From the NCBI RefSeq assembly GCF_036711975.1, contig NC_091967.1, positions 5,146,001 through 5,210,000 on the forward strand: DNA of 64,000 nucleotides, written 5' to 3'. Under the pieces are notes generated by a model. The model saw nothing but the letters and a program-made list of their open reading frames with translations. It had not been told where the DNA came from and made no database searches. Shown here piece by piece: positions 23,201 through 29,800 of this stretch. The translations under genes and the position numbers were made by a program. Each line of letters begins with the position of its first letter. Position 1 is the first letter of the stretch. This stretch comes from Onthophagus taurus (taxonomy: Eukaryota > Arthropoda > Insecta > Coleoptera > Scarabaeidae).

Positions 23201-25628
23201 TTTTTTTAATAGGAATTTGATACGCTTAGTGATTAACATGGCCAGACAAAATAGTTATACAATGATAACCAATTGCGGCGTCAGCCGACGGCCAAAACCA
23301 AACCGATAACGAAGTAGTAAAAATAATTGACGTGTCCGAATCGAAAAACATAAACCTCGTGGAATGGTGTTTGATAAATATTTAATATACATGCACTTTG
23401 ATAAGATGATAAGTGCTATATTTATAAACTCGAAAATTAATTTAACAATTTTAAGGAAATTTTTGAAAATTGTCAATCAAATTTGATCTCAATTATAATA
23501 ACATTTTGTTACTATTTTTAGAACACCCAATAAATGTCCCTACACCACATATACCTGCTAATTTATTAGGTAATATCTTTTAAGCGCTGCTTGAGTATGA
23601 CATCAGCGTCAACAAGCACAAATGCCATAATTGCATGAGTAAACGTGTTAAATTAGACCTTTAATTTAAAATTTCTTGTTGAGTTAAATACTAAAGAAGT
23701 GACATTCTTTTATGTTACAATTTTCTTTCATACAAATAAAAATAAGAACAAATGATAGCTTTTTAGAGGATGATTCCGACAGTTACATAGTGCATTGAAT
23801 TTGAAAACACCCCTCCGAATTAAAAAATAGAGTATAGAAGAGGTGAAAAGATTCAAATAATCAACTTAAAATCAAGCAACTTTTCTCTCTCTAAGTCCGT
23901 CTCCTCATTTCCGAGGAATCGTGACTCTATGGTGTTTAGGTGCACTAATTTGTGATTTGATTCCACCTGAATCGGTCTTTAGCTTCTCTCATTGTTATTT
24001 GTAAGCGCTTCTCTATTATGAAAATCCAAATATGGCAACATAGAACCTCTAAACTAAAAGTACAAATCTTAAAATTTGCAATTAGATGAGAAGAAAGATG
24101 AAGCTGGAGAAGAGACACCATCGAGGTTCTATCTCCCGACTGTATCTTGCTGATGATGGAAGGCGTCCTGTTGGGGTCTTGATTAAGTTTTTACATAAAG
24201 TTTGGAGATACCAGACTTTTAATATCGAATAATTTTATATTTATTACATTATTGAAACAATTTTTAGTACTTACTTGTACATATTATCTATACAACAACA
24301 ACAAAGAAATAAGCTTTTTCACACAAACCTAATATTTTTCATAATTACTCCTTATTAATAACGTTTGATTTAATTATTATTAGCATTTGTGGTACTAAGT
24401 ATTTGCTTCAAAGTAATTAGTTTTTGCAAAAGCTAAAGATTACTCATTAAAATGTTGATTTGAAAAAGATATTTTTTGCAAGATAAAAGATATTTCTGTT
24501 TTAGAGGAGGAGTTGTTGTATTAACATAGATTTATAATAAATTAAATTTTCGTAAGGTTTATAAACATGAAATAAAAAATATCTTTGAAGAAACAATAAA
24601 ATTTTATTTATATCCACAAAGAGTCAAGATTTGCGTAATAAAAATCTGCTTAAGCCCACTTTTACCACCTCTAGATAAATTTATCTAATAGATTAATCCA
24701 GCTCTTAGCAAATGAGAGTACTTAAAACCGCTGTAACCATTGCAAGTATCCCCTAAGATAGTTTATCAGGAGATTCTGACTTTTATATTTTAGTAAGAAC
24801 CTCGTAATCTCAAACTTGTTACAAAATCGTAAAACGTTAGAAAATGTGTAATAAGTTGATGAAAATTGTTAGAAACACGTGAAAGCACAGGAGCAGTATC
24901 GGTTTGATTAGTAATTGGACCTTGTAGGTGAGGAAAAGCGGGCGGTTTTCTACACGTACACATATCTCAACGATTATGCGTCCCGATTAAAAATATTCAA
25001 TGAGTAATCGAAGGAAAAATAAATTATTTATAACGTTAGTTTTATAATAAACGAATTGTATGTTTTAATCTATTTTAACTTGGAGTGTTCATTGACATGT
25101 TTATATTTAGAGAAAAAGTCGGCGCGGACTTTAATTTTTTATAGGTTATGGTTTAGTGCGCGGTAAAAAAAAGGAAATAGGGGTTATCGGTTGGTGGAGG
25201 GCAATGACACTAATCAAAGAAAATAATATATTAATAAATAGAGATCGTTTAAAATAAAATTTTTAATTTGTATATATATGTGTGGCGTAAAAAACTCAGC
25301 TGTGCAGTAGCCATATTGAGTGATTTACGTCACTTGAATCGCGATAAAGGTTCTCGAAAAACTGGAGGAGGTAACATACCTGATGTAGGGCTGTCAAACC
25401 ATCTACGTTGGCGGTATCAATGTCGGCCCCCTTTTCCAATAATCTAAGCACTTCGTCTTTTTCGCCGGCAGCACACGCCGCAAGAAAAACGCATCCAGAG
25501 GAAAACTTTATTTTCCTCGATCTCTGTTTAGGTGTCACTGGTTCGCGATTGGTATCCGATTCCTCCCAACGTTTCAGCTGCTCGACCCTTTTGTGCAGGG
25601 CGGACGTGGTGCGTGTCTCCACTGACAT
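2115..25628 (-). CDS. Mbs: Myosin phosphatase targeting subunit (MYPT1/PPP1R12A orthologue), multi-exon
   Basis: Regulatory subunit that holds PP1 catalytic subunit on phosphorylated myosin light chain and other cytoskeletal substrates. Coding exons in transcript order: 25380-25628, 21320-21732, 21110-21254, 20836-21055, 20613-20690, 20206-20394, 20088-20151, 18860-18997, 17878-18033, 17634-17759, 17261-17444, 16924-17079, 15874-16045, 15612-15820, 9284-9484, 3306-3392, then 2802-2900 or 2115-2201. All have GT-AG borders and matching phases, giving 961 or 957 residues against about 1030 in human. Seen: KIKF PP1 motif at residues 39-42, ankyrin repeats to about 300, acidic serine cluster near 343-368, Thr-rich linker 500-590, RRSTQGVTL (Thr622) and RRSTGVV (Thr798) matching the two ROCK sites of the family, coiled coil 860-957. 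The start is the first ATG before the KIKF motif. Exon joins are my inference and are untested by RNA. Confidence 0.93.
2802..2900 (-). CDS. Mbs: Mbs alternative leucine-zipper exon A (upstream copy, own stop codon)
   Basis: TATAG acceptor, then 32 codons with a leucine/asparagine heptad (QLQKLKAENERLRAENRAL) ending KLSIATEK and TAG. The stop is the last three bases of the exon and is followed at once by GTAACA, a usable donor. This exon could be terminal coding with the next exon as 3' UTR, or be skipped. It is clearly related to exon B, so it arose by tandem exon duplication. Confidence 0.82.
   Translation of the reverse strand, partial: QLQKLKAENERLRAENRALTRVVNKLSIATEK
3306..3392 (-). CDS. 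Mbs: Mbs exon 16: coiled-coil segment SELEKREKRAMERK
   Basis: 29 codons in phase 0, CTAG acceptor and GTAAGT donor. SELEKREKRAMERKLSEMEE matches the LLEMEKRERRALERRISEME stretch of vertebrate MYPT1. It is followed on the minus strand by two alternative leucine-zipper exons. Confidence 0.93.
3480..4345 (+). pseudogene. LINE relic, C-terminal part, plus possible Penelope RT scrap
   Basis: From about 3960 the plus strand reads EGKYKVRYGEIMAEELPKYL and then, after stops, EALEHILRGC. A YN-x-YK...P-YL stretch and an E-x-x-E/H-H-x4-C finger close the ORF of many insect R1-like LINEs. Reading frames are broken in several places. Upstream, near 3577-3635, SLMKELKKKTDIIVLPAD resembles the start of a Penelope-type reverse transcriptase, but only about 20 residues survive and that call is weak. 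Confidence 0.5.
5137..6579 (-). mobile_element. Tc1/mariner-superfamily element with decayed transposase
   Basis: Starts CAGGGTGATTTATCAGCTCA and ends with its inverse, flanked by TA on both sides; the terminal inverted repeats run for about 115 bp. On the minus strand, 6336-5312 gives a transposase in pieces: NTEEYADIIFVY and HIRETGNP of the N-terminal region, RWTGESCFTRDGINNYHNEH, WYQHDDAP and SPDLNPLDF of the DDE core. The first catalytic Asp position reads TGES instead of TDES and there are stops near 5955 and 5730, so the copy is dead. Confidence 0.85.
6685..6802. mobile_element. Solo end of a mariner-like element
   Basis: About 118 bp beginning GGGTGCCCATTATTTATGG and running through CTCGGTAAATGTTGACTTTA to CATAATAAGACAGCATT. 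The same sequence recurs at 57996-58113 with over 85% agreement, so it is a dispersed terminal repeat. No transposase lies next to it. Confidence 0.6.
9284..9484 (-). CDS. Mbs: Mbs exon 15: start of C-terminal coiled coil
   Basis: Codes for 67 residues beginning SGNERSGRSS and continuing DYKRLYEQSLTEIDRLKDKL, which matches the DFKKLYEQ...EKLKAQL stretch of MYPT proteins where the coiled coil begins. Phase 0 at both ends, so both the long transcript (from 15612) and the short one (from 9956) can splice into it. Confidence 0.92.
9485..9955. promoter_or_regulatory. Intron 5' of Mbs exon 15 with GC-rich block
   Basis: Between the short-isoform exon and exon 15. Most is AT-rich, but 9700-9830 is sharply GC-rich (GGCGGCGGAGTTGGCGGCAC) and on the minus strand contains TTTTATACC about 25 bases before a CpG-rich stretch. 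This could be an enhancer or another start site; no ORF of note follows it. Confidence 0.3.
9956..10489 (-). CDS. Mbs: Alternative first exon of Mbs (short C-terminal isoform)
   Basis: An open 178-codon exon starting MSFRSKQPVPPARRRS, rich in Ser, Tyr and Arg, ending SEGYI at a GTAAGT donor in phase 0. Exon 9284-9484 starts in phase 0, so the join is clean and would give proteins of 306 or 302 residues ending in the coiled coil. It cannot be an internal exon of the long form: read in the phase left by exon 15612-15820 it meets TGA within four codons. A TTTTAG acceptor sits 19 bp upstream of the ATG, so a further 5' UTR exon is likely. Vertebrate PPP1R12B makes a comparable short C-terminal form (M20/M21) from an internal promoter; that this is the same arrangement is inference. 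Confidence 0.75.
10490..12182. promoter_or_regulatory. Probable upstream region of the Mbs short-isoform promoter
   Basis: Minus-strand upstream DNA of the alternative first exon. It contains a TTTTAG acceptor at 10508, a GAGAGAGAG run at 10700-10713, and an unusually GC-rich part at 11060-11290. ORFs here are short and unconvincing. A start site is inferred from the exon downstream, not seen. Confidence 0.35.
12183..12633 (-). repeat. Dispersed repeat, inverted copy of 63528-63990, with internal mariner-type MITE
   Basis: About 450 bp matching the right end of the window in opposite orientation, from GAAAAGTTAACGTGCC to GAGACACCCTGTATA. Inside it, 12453-12631 is bounded by TATACAGG and CACCCTGTATA, the typical ends of short mariner-derived elements. 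Agreement between the copies is roughly 85%. Confidence 0.7.
12967..13105 (+). pseudogene. Possible scrap of the Harbinger Myb-like partner gene
   Basis: On the strand opposite the transposase, MSAEENGDDVSSNNLLVALQ runs for about 50 codons and then overlaps the end of the transposase gene. Harbinger elements usually carry a second, SANT/Myb-type gene. The composition looks coding, but no domain can be recognised, so this is a weak call. Confidence 0.25.
13048..14145 (-). CDS. Harbinger transposase (HARBI1-like DDE nuclease), intact
   Basis: 365 codons without a break. The N-terminal half has a helix-turn-helix-like stretch (ELGIHQSTVSKTITYV). The DDE_4-type nuclease core follows: GVIDCTHVQI (first Asp), LLGDDGYGLEPWLMTPF (second Asp) and ERCFGQLKRRFPIL (Glu). 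HVQ...P and RKG...NVQATC motifs of the family are present. The acidic C-terminal tail is less typical. Family transposases need a Myb/SANT-like partner, which this copy lacks apart from a possible scrap on the other strand. Confidence 0.9.
   Translation of the reverse strand: MNKTEVLLHILSICSIKCASSSVLDAPFQWSVIMAEFINLRAEKHYKVRRGADNRDFKSLYRFEEENLHYIATHFMGENNERRGGALSSDLKIKIFLRYMANPGFQTGVAEELGIHQSTVSKTITYVINKILEKAPLWIKFPSTLNQVNEAQERWQETFQFPCAIGVIDCTHVQILKPIHHGDEYINRKGLATLNVQATCNSKEIFTSVDASWPGSVHDARIWRNSETRLIMQQFPGAILLGDDGYGLEPWLMTPFRNPNNESERTYNRLFKKERVIIERCFGQLKRRFPILKYMCRVKLERVPSVIVCCIVLHNIAKYLGDADFPDDDDEENLNNGEEYELEEDRLLHQGFIFQCFFLRNLCFP
14340..14935 (+). pseudogene. hAT-type transposase relic
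   Basis: The plus strand reads GANMIGNYKNRFQ, then CHSVNLVLNDAAESNIEMVN and FFGIIQSLYFFFSVSTYRW with stops between. The order NM-x-G-x-Y-x-G, C/A-H-S-x-N-L-V-L and FF-x-x-x-Q-x-LY-x-FFS is that of the catalytic region of ZMYM1-like hAT transposases. Later parts (LLDSHGNNTKVEASNILEKL) continue the family but in decayed form. Confidence 0.7.
14936..15611. other. Mbs intron 14, left remainder; no feature seen
   Basis: AT-rich sequence between the hAT relic and exon 14. No splice-bounded ORF or repeat of note is visible. Confidence 0.5.
15612..20690 (-). CDS. Mbs: Mbs exons 5-14: central regulatory region with two ROCK-type sites
   Basis: Ten exons of mostly low-complexity sequence: acidic Ser cluster (20613-20690), SAPTWRR motif (20206-20394), Thr-rich linker (17878-18033), then TPVRDEESE-like FVPPVRDEESE and RRSTQGVTL (17261-17444), RRPSWRLRVDNGSK (16924-17079), and RRPKRRSTGVV (15612-15820). 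The two RRST motifs match the inhibitory and second Rho-kinase sites known in vertebrate MYPT1. Exon 18860-18997 is open in two frames; splice phases on both sides pick the frame that begins EFYARYQELRS, so the reading beginning at an internal ATG in the other frame is rejected. Confidence 0.88.
16046..16923. other. Mbs intron 12 with a short inverted repeat
   Basis: AT-rich. TTTTAAAAAAGCAACC at 16096-16111 and GGTTGCTTTTTTAAAA at 16203-16218 are inverse copies about 90 bp apart and may be the ends of a very small element. On the minus strand the enclosed part is open (DDLDECVLSLFESDDEL), without clear splice borders. Confidence 0.3.
18034..18859. other. Mbs intron 8; no feature seen
   Basis: AT-rich intron between exons 18860-18997 and 17878-18033. 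No ORF, repeat or clear structure. Confidence 0.5.
18998..20087. other. Mbs intron 7; no feature seen
   Basis: AT-rich intron of about 1.1 kb. No ORF or repeat recognised. Confidence 0.5.
20836..21732 (-). CDS. Mbs: Mbs exons 2-4: ankyrin repeat block
   Basis: Three exons (21320-21732, 21110-21254, 20836-21055) separated by introns of 65 and 54 bp. They carry repeated NxGWTPLHA and GADVN signatures of ankyrin repeats, which in this family wrap the PP1 catalytic subunit and shape substrate choice. The block includes the linker SEVEARGIDCEKARSEEERL between the two repeat groups, at the place and with the wording expected for MYPT1. Exon 4 ends in a charged KKR/E-rich tail after the last repeat. 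Confidence 0.93.
21733..25379. other. Mbs intron 1, 3.6 kb
   Basis: Mostly AT-rich. A GC-richer block at 21823-22120 (GAACCGCTCGGTACC, GGACGCGGGGTCCCC) stands out and may be an intronic enhancer. A LINE relic lies at 22590-22850. A second GC-rich patch is at 24880-24985. 22860-24870 shows nothing I can name. Confidence 0.45.
22590..22850 (+). pseudogene. Reverse transcriptase relic of a LINE
   Basis: The plus strand reads KIKVLHRGKLSNQISVKTGI then KQRCPLSSLL, matching the V-x-x-G-x-x-QGC-PLSP block of non-LTR reverse transcriptases. About 60 bases on, IKLNDLEYAEF recalls the following LDYADD block with the catalytic Asp residues lost. Only about 90 codons remain and the frame is broken. Confidence 0.6.
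25380..25628 (-). CDS. Mbs: Mbs exon 1: start codon, PP1-docking KIKF motif, first ankyrin repeat
   Basis: Codes for 83 residues and ends GLTALHQ at a GTATGT donor. SRKIKFSSG at residues 37-45 is the RVxF-class PP1-docking site typical of MYPT proteins, followed directly by the first ankyrin helix (VFLAACAAG). The upstream DNA is a CGTCGT-rich low-complexity stretch, consistent with a 5' UTR near a start site. Intron 1 is about 3.6 kb. Confidence 0.92.
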
Positions 25629-26857
25629 CGTCGTTTAGCGGTCGTCGCGCAGCCACGCCACTACGGATTCGCACTACTAAAAATCGTCGTTGTATTCGTA
25701 ACCGTCGTCGTCGTCGACGTCGCAATCGTCATCGTCGCAAAACTCCTTTTTTCGCACACACTTAACCGAGGGTGCGGTTTACAAAATAAACTTTTTGTCC
25801 GACACACACAAACACTGACATCTATTTGACAAACACTCAATCCCACCTCGTGTAGATGGCGTAACGTTTACGTAATAATTGGTCCGAATCTATTCGCGAC
25901 GTACGAACGACTGAACGTCCCGGGACCGAACCACACCGAACACTTTTAGTTCCATTAATTACCACATTATTTTCAAACGCCTCGCTCTAACATATAAGTT
26001 AAAAATGAACTTTTAAAAAATTGTTTAAAACGCAATTTACCTAATAATATTTACAACAATAATTATCCTTTTTATTTAAAGAAATTACTAAAAAATGTTA
26101 AACTTGATAAACTTGTGAATAAAACTTATTTAATTTTACCTAAAAATAAATAAATAAATAACTTCCGTTTACAAATGAACCAATTATCAACCCATCTAAT
26201 TTTATAAAATCAATTTTATTATTTATTGGGTAAATTTAGAACAAAAAGATTTATAATAAAGTCATTTTTATACATTACTTACATTATTCATTAATCTTAA
26301 GATAAATTGGTACATTTATACTAGAAGAATTGTCATAAAATTTGGCAACACACTTTTATAAAAGAATTTTCTATAATAAATAACATAATATATTTTGCTT
26401 ATATTCCAGTTTCTATTTAAATAAATTTGTGTAAAACTGAAATCGTAAATGTAATAAAGACTAACAAACATTTATTTCTTCCTTAAACCTTATTTACAGT
26501 GTTGCCATCTAGTTACAATCTCTAAACCCGACGCCGGTCGGCGAACAACGCCATTTTGACGTGATCATCAGCGTGCATCGTCACGCTTGTAGTGTTCTCC
26601 AAGAAAATTTAAATTCCTATGAAATTACATCGACTTTATAATTTTGAATTCTGTTAATATTGGTAAATCAATTAATTGACGTCAAAGGACTCAAATTGGT
26701 AAGTAAACTCATAATATTAATAAATTAAAAAAAAAAAACCACAACGCCGCCATTCCATTTTCATGGCGTCATTCGGCTTCTGTCATAATTTTCCGGGTTC
26801 ATCGTGTTTTTTCTCGTAATCACACGTATTAAAACACGTTTCTATTTCAGTAACACA
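25629..26857. promoter_or_regulatory. Divergent promoter region between Mbs (-) and Pep (+)
   Basis: About 1.2 kb between the two start codons, which face away from each other. 25640-25760 is a CGTCGT-rich low-complexity stretch likely in the Mbs 5' UTR. 26500-26620 is GC-richer and probably holds the Pep start site. A donor (TTGGTAAGT) at 26699 and an acceptor (TTTCAG) ending at 26850 mark a 5' UTR intron of Pep. The middle, 25980-26480, is very AT-rich and shows nothing clear. Confidence 0.6.
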
Positions 26858-29800
26858 ATGAGTTACTACCGACCTAAGTGAGTACAACATTTCATCGGCA
26901 TCAATTAAAAACAATAATTTGTGCACGTTTTTTTTTGTTTTTCTCCTTTTCTTGTTACAGCTTTAGCCAAACCGCTGCGATGTCTCGTGGTCGTGGTTAT
27001 TCATCATCAAGAGGTAGTAGTTATCGTGGATCGAGTCGTGGAACTTCGGCATGGGGTTCTAGTCAACGTGGTAGCTACAACAATAGTAGAGGGTCCGGAA
27101 GCGGTGCTCGATTTTCGTCATCGTCATTCAATTCGTCTTTTGACTCTAGATCGAAATATGGGTCGTCGTCTGATCGGTACTCAAGGCCAGATGACTATAG
27201 AAAATCGTCCTATAGACCGGTAAAATAAATAAAATTAAACAAAGATAAAAAAAAAATTTGATATGTCTTTGTGTTACTTGAAGTTTACATGATGTTACTT
27301 TGAGCGTCAAACGAGACTAATATTATTTTATAACTTATTTCCACAAGATGTGTTTATTTGAGTATATCTTACTATAAATAAGTTACACTTTTTTTTTTAA
27401 ATATTTGGTAGCATTTTTGACTTTTTGTTCTAGAGCTTTTTTTCTCTCAGAGCTAGATACTATGTTTATTCCAATTATGATTTGTGCTATATGCACACCA
27501 TTTGTGAATGAGAACTAAATATACAAAATTGTTAACAGACCCTCCCTTTTCCCTATTAATCCATTATATTGAGGATTTACTGTACTACTGAATAAATAGT
27601 ACTTTATATGCTACATTCAGAAATGATGTAATGTTTATACCAAGGTCCATAAAACATATTGTATCAGGGTGGCCAGAGGTAATAGAACGCGTTTTAGGGA
27701 AGGGAGGGGGTTAACGTCACGAGTTACGACGCAGTGGGAGCTACACTGATTATAAATGTTATGTATTTTTGTTTTTTATTATTTAATTACATAATTTTTA
27801 TACTTTAAATAGAATACTTTTCTCTTAAAACGCTTGTAACGTGTGAGGGTTGTTCACTTTTCATAAGTTGATGCTTTATGGACCTTGGTTTATACTTCAA
27901 ACAAAAAGAAAATATTTAAATCAAAAATATTGAGTCAAAATACCTATTAATGATATTACAAGGCGCAAAATAATTGCTAAATACATTTTCTTTTTGTTTT
28001 TATAGGACAGTTCTAGATATTCTGGCAGTGAGCACCGTGGGTCTCCAGACCGTAAACGATTGAGAACTGAGGTATGTAAAGGATTAATAAATGTTCTAAT
28101 ATTTAACAGCACAGGTTGACAAATACTGGGGGCTGATAATCAGACACCTATAGAGGGTACACGATTGATCCCTTCACAAAGAATAAATCAAATAGCGAGA
28201 GAATGAACGCTGATTTAATAGAAATACTAAGAGAGAATGCAACCAAATTTTGACAAAAATGATATTTAAACTTGTTAAAATGTACGTCTCGAGAGATTTT
28301 ATTCGATATAGTAACAAGTAATAAACAGATAGATAATAGATTATACCCAACGATTTATTCATCGATTCTTAATTTTTTTTTAATAAACTGGAACTGTAAG
28401 ATTCGGCGGATTAAAAATAATTTTATTACTTGTTATTTTTTTGGTGATTTTAAAACTGTATGTAAACGTTTTTTTGGATGGTTAAAAGCCATGTTAAACT
28501 CGTATCAAATCAATAATAGATATTTTGTAATACCTGACCTGATAGACGTGAAAAGTCTGAAGCAGGTCAAAATACTTAATTGAATCGAACCTAATAAATA
28601 GAAATAAAATAAAAAAAAAACCTGAATATGCAAATGTGTTATTGTTGTTATCCAGTCTCTTAGCTCGCGCCATGATGGCTACGGTGGATCAGGTGATAGC
28701 TACGGCAGATACGACTCTTCAGGGAGTGCGTCTTACACGGATAGGAGAAGTTTTTCGACCGACAGGAGGCAGTCATCATTTTCTAGGCGCGAAGAATTCC
28801 GAAAGCCGGCTCCGCCCGTTTCCTCTAGCCCTCGCGGGGGTTATAGGGGTCGCATCAGTTCAAGGGGTTCGATGCGATCAAGGCTAAGAGAGAGGCCGAC
28901 GCGCCGCCGTCTCATTGAGAGCTCTTACGTTGTACGGAGACGCACTATCAGACCGTCTGACTACACGAAGAGATTAAAAATGGCCCGTATGAGGAGGTAA
29001 TTAAATACAAAAACCTTTCTAATAATGCCGAAATGAATCAAAAAAATTATATTATATTGGTGTCGATGTCCCGCTTTCCTCTTCTTCTCCCAATATAAAA
29101 AAGGTTTAAATAAAAAAATATTGTTGAGGGTCACTTCTCGATAATAAATTAATAATTGCGACGTTTGGGATATTTTATGGAGGTCGCATCCGAATAATGT
29201 GTAAAATCGACACATAAACAAACAAAAACAAATTTCTTTGAGTTCACAGGGTTTTCAATTTATTTTTATTCAACGACGACTGAAGATTTTCTTTTTTTCA
29301 AGAGTGAATAGTGCAGACGAAAGTTGTCGACCGTTAGATTAAAACGGCAGATGACTTGCTTTTACACCTTCTGCACGTTCAAACGCACTGAATCAATCAG
29401 CCGAATTCACGGAAGAAGAAAATGGAGAAGTTTTTGCTACAAAATGAAATGTTTTCGAGTCACATTGCAAGTTGGTGTTGTTGCACGTGTGACGTGGACT
29501 TATCCACGAAGAATTTATAATTTTTTTTTTATTTGTCTGTTTTAACAGCAAACTATCATTGCAAATTGATAATTTTAAAGCTTTTTCACATTCAATAATT
29601 TCTGAGGCAATTTTAGTTGCTGTTACAACATTTTCCACAGAAGCACTAGCACTTTTAATCCACCGTTCGGTTTTATTTCAATGTTTTTAGCGCCGTTGTT
29701 CGTCGTTCCATTAAAAAACCGAAGAGTGACGATGAAAGCGGAAACGAAAAAGAAGAAGAATCCGAAGAGAAAAAATCTAAACCGGAAGCTGAAGACGCGG

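Noticed and set aside
25528..25765. Arg-rich ORFs on both strands over the Mbs start
   Set aside because: Products of the CGTCGT low-complexity stretch and the opposite strand of exon 1.
28636..28887. Plus-strand ORF of 83 codons in Pep exon 4
   Set aside because: Wrong frame. Splice phases on both sides select the SLSSRHDGYGG frame, whose RS-rich content suits the protein.
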